From Anisakis pegreffii (lineage: Eukaryota; Nematoda; Chromadorea; Rhabditida; Anisakidae): DNA of 64,000 nucleotides. A program made the translations under genes and the position numbers. Where the stretch lies: the NCBI GenBank assembly GCA_035041965.1, contig JAPYMA010000726.1, positions 147,265 to 211,264 of the forward strand, given 5' to 3'. Positions 39,191-50,678 of this stretch are shown here, piece by piece. Below the pieces are notes generated by a model, which worked only from the letters and a program-made list of their open reading frames with translations, was not told the origin of the DNA and did no database searches. The stretch's first letter is position 1. Each line of letters begins with the position of its first letter.

Positions 39191-40937
39191 CAATACCGTA
39201 ACATCATCTAATATTCTATTGGATAATTCTTCTGCTATGCTATTTATCGGTGATCAATTCACCTTTTGAATTCATCAGTTACTGACACTGCTGTCAAATA
39301 TTTTCAAGAAGGCTGTCAGTTTCATATGCAGTATTGAAATAAGCAACTAGGCCATCAGAATCATACTCTTAACCACGATAGCGTTCAGTATTGAAATTGT
39401 TTGCAGTCCACTCAAACGTACAATTACAGCGGTGTATTCACTTTTTCACTTGTTCGTTTCTATTGATACAGTTGAAATTCTATTGATACAGCCAGTCACT
39501 TTTTCTGCACACTCATAACAAGATCATTCTTCTAGTTAATCACTTGTCTTGCTATGACTCATCCTAAGAGTTGCTCACCTCTTTCTTAAGAGTGGATCCA
39601 CTTGAAACAAATCTTGTTCAATGATTAATAAGTGTGATGAGGTTTTGAAAATTCGTGATTTTTCTCTTGGTTTTACCAGAAATCCACTCATGTGTTCAGC
39701 GATAGATCAAAACGAATGTTCCATGCACAGAAATATGTTTTTTTCACCATTGAAGTACAATTTGTTTTGGCATTTGGGTGTTTGAGCAATTGAAAAATCA
39801 TGACGAGTTAGTAGTCTTTGATAAGCAGCTGCAGTAAACGAATAAAGAGGTTGCAGCATAGGATTGGTTCATTTCACAATGGCGTGACTATGGTGCAAAA
39901 GCTATTTCAAGGTTAGGATTTTTCTGCACGCAATCAAATCAATTGCTAAGAATAGCAATTGATTCAAAGTGCCCTTCAAGGTAATATCGTATGATCGCAT
40001 GCAATCTCATGTAGTATGTACAAACATTTCGGAAGATCATAATTAGGAATTCATTGATCAGCCAAATGAACACAGCCATATTTGCCGACGAAGAACTGCT
40101 ATTCATTTGAAAAACAATCGTAAAATTGAATCCAATAACTGATTTAATGTGGAATTTTAATTTTCTTTTCTGCAGACTGATTAAATTCAGTCTAAGCAAA
40201 CAATATCTAGAACACATTCACAGCGCATCTAAACCATCGTTGAATTAGAATCACGAAATTGATTGAGTTGTTTTTCTCGTCCAATGAATCAGCACCGTTC
40301 ATTAGACATCATCTTCGCAGCAGTCGTCTGTTGTCATCGATTCGAAGCGTTCATTTCATTGTATTTTCAATCGTTGAAGAAACATTCAATTCTATTATCG
40401 AGATGAACAAACAAAATCCCATTCACAAATGATGTCTTTTCGTGAACCTCAAATTTATTTTATTCATTCGCACTCAATTCTACGGTTATTTCTCGTTTGC
40501 ACATCCATCCATAAAAGTTGCCTCTCATCTTTATTTTTAGCTTTTGTGCACGAACATTTGGTTTTTTTGAAACTCTTGAAAGGATAATTTTATTTGAAAG
40601 GATAACTTTTTATAAAATTTACCTTGCCTTCATCCATTGACCTTTAACTGACCACGATTGTATCAAATATCAACTGTGCACATTCGTTCCTTCAAAGTAC
40701 TCTGTCAAGATTGAGTCTAATCCATTCTCCTGGTTTCAAAACGTGCTGTTTTGCTTCAAATGTAGTACGCTTGGAGTTGGATGGCGTTTAGTTGATCAAT
40801 ACATGAGAGCAATTGTTTTCAGTGCTGTGGAATTTCTCCAATTAGACCACCTGATCTGTAATTATTTCACGGTCGTCAGTGGCAATCATAATTGCATTAG
40901 ATGATAACATGGCAATGAAATGAATCATCTTGATTAG
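39191..40937. other. Stretch without a supported gene
   Basis: AT-rich. No frame with paired splice signals or family similarity was found on either strand. Confidence 0.4.
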
Positions 40938-42492
40938 ACTGAGTGTGAGTGTGGTTACAAGTTCTGAAGAAACATTTGTTTATGAATCGAGTTTTGATTT
41001 GAAACGCATTCGAACGTTTATATCGCATTGTGAAGGATGTCGTCTGTTCGCAAGCAATGAATTCCACTGGTTCGATTCTATAATAGGAATAAATAGATGA
41101 ATGTGCATTTTGGCTTGCTATTCGAGTGGTTCAATTCAAACGCAAATAAGAGCAACAAAATCTCATTATTCATCACCAAAATCATTCATTTTGTCTTCTA
41201 GTAGTTTTTTTTATCATTCTCATTTCATACACACACAATATCGTTTACTAATTGGCTTCGTCATCCACTTTTCAAGAACGTTGCTTTTCTTGGTTTTTTC
41301 ACAAACTATGTTTCATTTTTATACTTTCAAAACAAAAAAATGTTCGTGAATAATCTCCCAACAGGGAATTTTTTTTCAATTCGATATGGAATTTAGCTGC
41401 CATCTTTCCAGCGATGCCACTTATTGATTACGGTGTAACGCCGGAAAAATTAGTTTTCTTTTCCCGATTTGATCGTACAGAAAAATAAGTGCCCTACTGA
41501 AGAATGACGCTTGAATAGCAAACTTTTTTGTAGTCGTTTTTGATTTCATTTGTTTTTTTGAGAGCAGGAAATTTTAAGAAGATTACATGCTCGTTGATTT
41601 TCTCAGTTTCATTTTGAGATATCGTCTGTTTGGGTGATATTATTACTGAGGATGAGCAATTTTCTCTGTTTTATGAAGAACTGAAGATAGAACAAATAAT
41701 GCGAGATGGTGTACAGTTTGCTGATTAAGTCATGTGACATTGAATGACTTCAATTACTCACTAGAAAAATGAATTTGAAAAAGATTCCCTCTGAAGAGAG
41801 GCTGCGAAGAACATTGCGCACACTGAATTGAATGTTCAAATGAAGCTAATTTTCATTTCAATTTAGTTTTGCGCTCGTTCTTCCGACTGATTGTGAGCAA
41901 TTGATCATTTTTTTTTGTGTTCACCAATTACACATAGAAATTACAGTCGTGTTGCTAAGTTACTGATTTTTAATTTCATTCCGCCACAGTGATTCAAAAA
42001 ATTTTTTTGCCTTCATATTCTTTTAGCCATAAGAGCATTTTTTGAATTCAACGAGCTAACTTAATAAGCTACAGTGTTTAGATTGTTCTGAAAATGAGCG
42101 CAAATGAAATCATAGTTCTGAATGTTTAGTAGAAAGAAATACTTCCGGTTTCGACTCACATTCAGTATGGTCAAATGTGATCCAATAGTTGATATAGTAG
42201 TGATTATGTTATTTTTGTAGTGCAGGAAATTTCACATGTGATGCATCTTGAGCACAGTTTTTCATTCAAAATATTTTCCGTTTTATGCGCACATTATTTT
42301 TTTAAAATGTTACTTTCAATCAGCGAATGTGAATAGTGAACAGTGAACAACATTAGGCTATTAGTCGAATCTATTACTTCAAATAATCTTCTTACATGAA
42401 TGTATTGTTGTGTTTGTTTTCAGAGCCCCGCAGTTAAGAGGACCGGTTCTTGCGCCAACGTTACATCATTCGATCCAATTAGTCATCAATAG
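40938..42492 (+). CDS. Weak 3' exon chain, unrecognised
   Basis: Segments 40938-41029, 41412-41452 and 42424-42492 can be spliced in phase (donors GTGAAG and GTTTTC; acceptors TTTCCAG and TTTTCAG). They encode FVYESSFDLKRIRTFISH, MPLIDYGVTPEKL and SPAVKRTGSCANVTSFDPIS, ending at TAG. It could be an alternative 3' end of the gene at 37.7-39.2 kb. Short exons chosen by eye in AT-rich DNA can match by chance. Confidence 0.22.
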
Positions 42493-45400
42493 AATAATAC
42501 CATTTCGAATGTCCGTTCTCATTTTGGTGTCTTTCTCTTTTTGCCTGAAAGGGACAGTTCTTCACACATTAAGCTCATACCTTGTCCGTTTGTTGCATCT
42601 AAACTCTTGAACAATGAACAATGATACTATATCAACTAGTAGATCACATTTGACCGTACTGAATGTGAGTCGTAACCGAAAGTGTTTCTTTTTAATAGAT
42701 ATTCAGAACTATGACTTCATTTGGGTTCATTTCCCAGAAAAATCTAAGCATTGTAGCTTACCAAGTCAGATAGCTGAATTCAGAAAATGCTCTTATAGCT
42801 GCTACAACAATGATAACTGAAATTCACAAAATTTGGATCACAATTCATGCATATTATGGAGAACACTTTCATGGCTGCGTTGCAATTATGTCAGTATTAG
42901 TAACCAACTATCGCACTGTTGCCTGTAAGCCCCAATACCATTCGTTCATATAAGCATATTCATGAGCATTGCACTCTTCAAGTTTAGGCATTACAATCGT
43001 TGTTATACGACATGAAAGTCGTAACTGTTGTAATATTCATGAGATGCCTCATTTCGAACTAGCATTTTACCTAGAACGACGATTTGTGCAGAATACTTAC
43101 AAATCTTCGCTCTGTTCGGACCCTCGATCGTTTGATTTCAACTTTTACTTATCATTGGAGTCATCAGTTCATCGATGGATCAGACTTTTCCTCGTTCAGT
43201 ACATTCATTCTAGTCACTCTTTTATTACTTTTCTATTAGTACAATAGTACAAACGGAATTATTACTGTTGTCATTAATGGTTCATTACACAATATTTGCT
43301 TTACTATCATCATTATTAATGCTGTTTCATTACAATCAGTCATGAACCAGTTTTTGCATGACGTACCCCGAGAACTATGGAATATCTTTTTTTTATAGTC
43401 GTCCTCTCTCGACAGCAGACATTTCATTTTAATGGGCAACTCTCCACTAATGTTGCCAATTAACGAGTCTTTCGATTGTCTTCAGATTGAATGAGTGCTC
43501 CTCAATTTGCACTTCTCTCTGCCAGCTGCTGCAGTTTCGAATGTTTTCAGCGTGTTGTTGATTGCCATCAGCAGCATTCAGCGACGACGCTTTCAAACTT
43601 GAACAAATAAAATTTATGATTCAGTATGTGTTTTTCAATGAGCGATTGTTTTTTTGAATCATTTTTCAATCACTCTTTTCAAATCTTTTCTTCCACTTTT
43701 TCCATATTTTGCTCCCATTGGATAGCATAACAACTTCATTTCGAAAAGTTTTATTTGGAAAATTTAGCGTTTTTTGGGGAGAAAATCTTCTCTTAGGCAT
43801 CAAAATTGAATCAATCATTGAATCGATGCTCACAGCTGGCTGGCATTATGCATGAACGTTATGTGGCGTTATTTACGACATTTCTCATCAATCGCATCCC
43901 ATTCATGCAACTTACATGTTCCATTTACGATATATCATTACAAAATTTTATGATCGCTTACCTTTGCATGAATCAACATCGTAAGCGTTTTTTTTGTTGA
44001 GTGATCGAATCTTTCATCACTTCCAAACGCAAACAATTCGTTAGTTTTCTTCCAACAGTACACTTTGTCTTCATTCCTCACTATGCAGTCGTAAAACTTG
44101 TGAATTTTATAGAGCTGAATTGTTCATTGGGCTAAAATTCACTTATCTCGATCATGGATCTCATCATTGAGTTGATTATGTTGCAAACACACTCATATCC
44201 AAAGCGAAGGGCTCCATGAAAAGTGCCGTCTTAGGGTTCTTCCTAAGTTTCATTTGTTTTGCATGGATTTTTCAAAGACTCTTCCGAGAGCATGTCGTTT
44301 ATCAGCTGAACTAGTCTCTTGATGTGCTATGTCCGGATATTCGATGGCATGAACTGATACAAATTTATCAGCTTTCTTAATTTGATCGGTTGGAATACAT
44401 AGAGGTGAAGAGATTCCACAGAATCAAATGTATTTAGGCAGCAATGTATTGACTCAGGCAACGCACGAACTGAATAACTGCGCTTTTGTATAATCGATCA
44501 ATGATTCCGGAAAACGTCATAGGATTAGGATTAGTTCGTGTGAGATGCAAAGTGACGAATTTACGAGCGTCATCGCTTCATGTTGACCGCTCAGCTTGAA
44601 TCGTTTGAATTCGTTTGCATGTTCGTAGTACTTGTTTTGCCATCATTTCCCTATTTGGCAGTAACAAATTTAATAGTATTGCCACTCCTATGAACAATAC
44701 GAATTTATTTGTGTGCGTGTGTCAATTGAGTGCAAATGCAAAGTAGTGTGTATGATACATTAACAAATTCATTAGTATACGATGGAACTCAATGACTCAT
44801 TTTTGAATTCCATGAATTCAAATGTTTTCAAATTGTTTTGCAACATAATCCTATGTACTGAATGCGCAGGACTGTGCATGATGACTGTGTATGAGGTTTG
44901 CATCCTACAATCGATTTCTGGTTATTTTCACCTGAGTTATGAGCGTTTGATCTTTCCAATTTCAAACGGCTTTATAGCTTTCCCTTGCTAAATTGGATAG
45001 TCGCGATGCTTTGCATTCACATTTGAATTGACCTTTGAAATTTCGATAATAATAATTTGAAATTCCGAACGGAAGAAACGAATAAATTCTGCAGCATTGC
45101 ACTTGCTAAAAAACTGCAATTGCAGCAATTTTGTCATAAAATAGCGTTATTGTTAAATTGTCAATAGCGATCCGGTAAGGATATTATCATGTATGATTGA
45201 AATTGTCGGCGATTTTGATTGGTTGACATTGTTATGAGGGTATGATCAGGGTCATAAACGAATAATTACCATTCAAAATAATAATTGTCGCAAAAATTTT
45301 TGGCCATATAATTGTTACTGATATTAACTCTTCGCAGCATGAAAAATTTTGATTTCAAACTTTTTGTGATGCGATTTCGCTTACAGTATATACTCCGATT

Positions 45401-46983
45401 TGTTGGATCGTTTATCATTGGTTTGTTTGCTATGTTTCTACATTTCGAATCCCCAGTGACATCTCTTTGATGATTCACTCGTTTAGTAGATCAAGATTGC
45501 AATATCTGATGAATTAGATCAAAATGGCAACAACTGAAGATTGTTTGATCTTGTTTCATTTATTGGATTGTATTTGTACCTTAATCCACGCAGATACGCA
45601 CTCCTAGTATCTTTTGTCATGAATCATTACTTGCCATTTTTTCCACAATCGGTTTCATGTCAGAACTTCAGCTTATAATATGATCCTTTCACCATCAAAG
45701 GCACATAAAAAGCTTTGGCATCGAATTCGAATCATACTCTCAATATACATATGATATATGCTGATGCAAAAATCGTATAATTGTCATTGGATATCTGTCA
45801 GCTCATTTTGCCACTGACCTAATATTACATTCTGGTACCACAATCCGCTACTGAAACAGATAATCGCTATTGCTAATTCCATTCACTGGACGCTTTGCTC
45901 TTCGTTCGCTTTACTTGTGGGTGTCAATGATTTCGAGGAACGCATCATGCTGGATTAATTCGCAAGATCGTTTATTACATTCGCAAACCTATGCGGAGCA
46001 TAAGCATATAAGCATCCAATTAAGCTAATCGAACTGCTTGCTTTTGATAAATGAGGAGAAAAAGAGCAAAAAAAATGGATGTTTCATTCTGTTCATGAAG
46101 GGAATTCTCAAGAGGGCATCCATTCTATCTATCCAATAACAATGTAGCAATTGCATTGTTGCAAATTATGCAAATCGTTGCGAAAATTAAAATTCTTTCA
46201 ATACTTCGTTTTTGATTTAGAAATTTTTAAACCGATAGGCGTAAATTTTTTACGGGTTAAGTGAGGATACGGTGAGGCGGATGGAACACATTATCCCTTC
46301 ATGTAGACAAGCATCTCGTCTGATGAAACTTCATCCAGTGAATTCGGCATCCGATTATGAAAAATGTTTCAAGCTGTGCGAAAAGATTTGAGCTAGCAGC
46401 GTTCGAGAAGCACGAATGTGCTTGCTTACTCTTGTTGCACACCTTTCGATTTAAAATGATCGGATATGTTCAATAAAAATTAACATCACCAAATCTTCTT
46501 CAATAATACTTTAATAATAAAACCATGAAACTCACCACAAACAACTTATGACTACTGAAGTTGCCTGACCGCGAGCCACAACCTCATTCGTCAGTAGTGT
46601 TCAGATCGAACCTAGCAATGTGCAAACACCTGCATTGCACACAGTTATTTGAGTTCGCTTGGTACCCTCGGATGTTACACCTAAACAGTTATCTTCTAGC
46701 TCCTTTTTTCATTCAAACATGGCGTTAGATGCTATTCCTGGCACAAACTAGTGACATGGATCTGATGGTGGATAACTGAAAGAACGCTATTAGTTTTTAT
46801 AGAGTTGAAAGTAGAAAAAATGGAGACTTTGACGATCGTCGAGTGAAATAAATAATGTGAACGGTGAAATGTTTGATTGAAATTGACGAAATTGAATGCC
46901 GTAATGCTGTTTTTCAGAAGAACTGATCAGCGAGAAGAATTATAATCAATTTAATGGACTAAATTAATCGCTTGCCATGTGAA
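42493..46983. other. Stretch without a supported gene
   Basis: AT-rich DNA with only short chance frames. A patch at 46.53-46.69 kb is GC-richer but shows no tRNA A or B box and no coding frame. Confidence 0.4.
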
Positions 46984-49422
46984 ATGACAAGAAAAAGAAG
47001 AGATATTGTCATTGTTTTGTTGTCGTTTATTAAAATTTCGCCATTTGTTGCGATTCTGTCATCAGTATCGCTTTCTTTACCGTTGGAGTCGTCGACGATT
47101 CATAGTCATACTCACACAGTACCAGTCTATGGATCTGACGAAGAAGACAATTTCATTGGTGCGTTCATTTTGTCATCTCAAAGAGAACTTTCAAAAGATT
47201 CAAGTAGACGAGATGAAATAAATTCAAATAACCTCATAGAGCCATAAATTCAAAGCTGAATTTCTCTCATATGATCTTGCTCGAAATAGCCAGTTCAAGT
47301 AATTCTTAGCAGACCACGTTGCCAAGACGATGATTTTTTCCATGCTGTAACTATTTATGGAAAGCTGATTGCAATCACCCAACGTTCACCTTTAGCTTCC
47401 GTGAATTTTCATATTCCATCAGAAAATGAGTTGTTACTCAATTAGGCGGTAGCCAGTGTTGCCTTGAAGGCGGAACCAAGATTACGAATAATGGCTTTTA
47501 TATCCTCCTTATTATCCGAAGCCAAAAGCTTTTAAAAGCTTGACTGTCGAGTTCATTAAAGGCGAGATTTTTCATTAGCGAAGTATCAAGTTTCAGCCGA
47601 CGAGGCAATGGATGGTGACGCCGTATTGCAGGATATCATTTTACCTGAGCTGAATGATACCAATGAAAGGCATTCAACTGGTTTTGTGCATTCGGGTACA
47701 CTTAATCGGCTTCGAGATGACCCGCAAGCAAATCGACGCTACGGTTTGACTTTGAATGCATTTTCATGCTGTATCCTTAATGATTCCTTCTCTTGTTCTT
47801 TCGTTATCAGTTCACGATGTTGCTACCCATTGTTGCTTATTAAGAGAATCTTTTTGTCACGTTTAGTGACGGTAATCATTTCAGTTGTTATCATGACATT
47901 TCACTGAATGTAGTGTGCTGTTCGACAATAATATCGCTGGTTTTGGCAGTAAGTAATATCGTGAATTTAGTGGTTTTTTAGCTGATGATGCGTCAGTTTT
48001 CCTTGAAGAGATACGGGAAGATGGATCGTCGTCGTCGTCATCCAGTGGAAAGCGCGCTCATCTACCAACAATTATTTTAATTGCAGTTAGCGTTATCGCT
48101 TTAGTAACTGTGTTCACGATAAGTGAGTTTAATTCGCTGAAATATCAACGAATTTGTTGTATTCAAGTCTCCGTATCCCTTTGAACATCCACTCGAGCGA
48201 ATGTGACCTTTTCAAGGAATTTATTAGGCAGAGAAATTTTCTTCGTGACATAAAATCTTTCTGACAAAGATTAGAAGATCATCAACTTGATCAACTTGTT
48301 TTCCTTTCCAATGGGTAGCAATTTTTGGAGCCTAATTAAAATTTTTGTGAAGAACAGTGAGGTGAAATCTCTGTGGATTTAGCTGATAATGTGCAAATCG
48401 CCGTAATCAGCCTTATGTTAGATATCAGGATAAGATGATTTTGAATTTCAGCGGCATTATCGATAATATATCGTAGACGACAATCATCGAGAACGTCATC
48501 GTTACATACCGATCCCAGATCATCTTTTTATGCGGTCCAGAATGAGCCACGAGCTTGGGATAGCCTTTCGTTTAGTCAATCCATTACGGACATCTCAAAT
48601 AACAAAGTTAATGTAGGTTGATAATGTTCATCTCCTATAATCTTCTCATTAATTTCAGTGTTCCTATTGGTTGCAATCGCACTATTCCACGAGAGTTTCT
48701 TAAGGCATTTGATTACTTTCAACATTTGCAGTCGTGGATGACGTTGTTAACTGATTCAGCATATTTTTTTACTCATCCCATCGATCGCCTTCTCGATTTA
48801 TCAGAAAGCAATCATAATATTGATAAATTTGATCATAGCTGTAAGTTGCTGCGAGTGTTTCAAAGCATCACTATGCGTACGCGTTTAACGTCTCAAAATC
48901 ATGCACAATGGTGCTTCTCAACTTTCCACAGCGTATCCCCAACAACAGAGAAGAGCTCAGCAAATCAGCAAATCTCCCACTTGGTTGAGACTTCAGCCAA
49001 ATCTCCAAAAAAGACTTCAGCCAAACGATCTGAACCACTCAGTATGGAACTAAGCGCACGATATCGTGCATTAGCTCAACAACTCCAAAATTGCCAATTA
49101 GGTTCCTAACTCGAGCCATCCGCATCTCGTTCACAACCACCCAGTTAAATGATTATTTTGTGATTGTATTGAATAGCAACTATTGATTTGTTTTCAGTTC
49201 CAGTCATGGGAATCGTTATCAGATGACTCGTATATAAATAGCTTGGATGAGGTGATCAATCAGAAGGCATCGATAATACACGCCTCATCGAAGAAGAAAC
49301 GTAATCCATCCGGAGCGCACTCCCAATGTACAAGACCGTCGTCGTCCTCGTCACCATCTGTTGTGATTGTAAAAAATACCAATAATGCTCAAAAAAATCA
49401 TGAAACTTCCCTTAAGCAATAA
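46984..49422 (+). CDS. Type I single-pass membrane protein, family not recognised
   Basis: Exons 46984-47158, 47597-47743, 47982-48122 and 48452-48612 join in phase. The ATG at 46984 starts a basic n-region (MTRKRR) and hydrophobic core VLLSFIKISPFVAILSSVSL, a good signal peptide. An acidic ectodomain follows (GSDEEDNF, DEAMDGDAVLQDIILPEL, DASVFLEEIRED), then a run of seven Ser, then helix LPTIILIAVSVIALVTVFTI and a basic cytosolic start YRRRQSSRTSS. The 3' end has two readings. A long exon from about 48733 stays open to TAA at 49107 and ends LSARYRALAQQLQNC. Alternatively short exons around 48733-48840 and 48932-49042 lead to 49198-49422 (FQSWESLSDDSYINSLDEV, ending TAA). An acceptor TTTTTCAG near 46917 may be the SL site. 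Function is not inferable. Confidence 0.55.
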
Positions 49423-49600
49423 ATATATTTGTTGTACCCAGCGAAAGAACACTTGTGGTTTCCTGTGATGATAATAAGAATGTTTATAATAGCACGAATG
49501 ATAATGACATTAATAATAACAATAGCAGTAATAATACTGGTGATGAGAATAATAACGAAGACAGCCGTGATGATAACGAATCCTGATCTGTTCAACTGAT
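49423..49600 (+). repeat. Imperfect AAT/GAT trinucleotide-rich tract
   Basis: Imperfect (AAT/GAT/ATA) triplets follow directly after the TAA at 49420-49422. The tract is free of stops in more than one plus frame: it reads as an Asn/Asp-rich run in one and as an Ile/Met-rich run in the frame of the preceding exon, to TGA near 49599. It is most simply 3' UTR microsatellite. Confidence 0.6.
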
Positions 49601-49796
49601 TCTGACCATAAAACTATCGCATTCACCATCTGTTCAAAATTCGGTCAGCGAAAGTAAAATATTGATGTGGAGAGCACTGTTGGTGCCACCAAACATGGAT
49701 ATCATCTGTAGACATTACTTGGGCGCCGCCTCGAATTGACTGCCTGACGTGCAATTCTTCCAGCGAGTGGACAGTTTGTTCCAAGACTGTCACAAA

Positions 49797-50180
49797 AAAG
49801 AGAGAACTATGCAAGCTCTCTTTTGCATTGAAGAACTGTGCGAGCTATCTTCAATGCTATAGAGAGCTATGCGAGCTCTCTTTTGCATTGAAGAAGTGAG
49901 CGAGCTCTCTTTTGCATTGAAGAAGTGAGCGAGCTCTCTTTTGCATTGAAGAACTGAGCGAGCTCTCTTTTGCATTGAAGAAGTGAGCGAGCTCTCTTTT
50001 GCATTGAAGAAGTGAGCGAGCTCTCTTTTGCATTGAAGAAGTGAGCGAGCTCTCTTTTGCATTGAAGAAGTGAGCGAGCTCTCTTTTGCATTGAAGAAAA
50101 CCGTGCGAGTCTTCTTCAATGCTATAGAGAACTATGCAAGCTCTCTTTTGCATTGAAGAGAGCTGTGCAAGTTCTCGTCA
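49797..50180. repeat. 29-bp minisatellite, array 2
   Basis: Eight units beginning GAGCTCTCTTTTGCATTGAA start at 49873, 49902, 49931, 49960, 49989, 50018, 50047 and 50076, exactly 29 bp apart, with almost no divergence (one unit has AACTGAGC for AAGTGAGC). Flanking units at 49797-49870 and 50105-50175 are of the mixed, partly inverted type (TCTTCAATGCTATAGAGAAC). Because 29 is not a multiple of 3 and the unit lacks stops, all three minus frames stay open; these are not genes. The array lies between two convergent genes. Confidence 0.92.
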
Positions 50181-50678
50181 ACGTTTTCAACAGTTTTAAC
50201 AATTTTTTGCAAATTTCCGATTCAACTACATTGTATTTCTACCTAACTGGCTTGTACAAGTTTTTTCAGCTTTATTAATGCAATAATTTCAACGGTGAAG
50301 AACAAACCGTCCTGGAACGATTAAATAACAAGCTCCACTCCAGCATTGAAATGAAGATGACAGATAATTCTTGACGAGGCTGTAGGAAATTAAAATGCAA
50401 CCGGAAAAATCAACAGAAAACATCTTAAAGTGCTGATATACTGATGGGAATAAATTTTCACAATACAACTGTGAATAAACAGGTACTCATGATGTGGAAT
50501 GATCGAATGTTTGAGTTCCATCAAAATTTATCTCAATGAAAATAATGCCTTTATTCATATCATGCAAAAAATTTATATACACACCAACTGAATTGATATA
50601 GGTAAAGTATTAATACGGTAAACAGATGAGATTATTGGGAAATGGATGAAACGAATCTCCATTGATCCGTTTTTTCTT

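Noticed and set aside
49857..50153. Repeat-protein genes on the minus strand (also 30296-30592)
   Set aside because: They are translations of a stop-free 29-bp minisatellite, open in all three frames, with no start context or introns.
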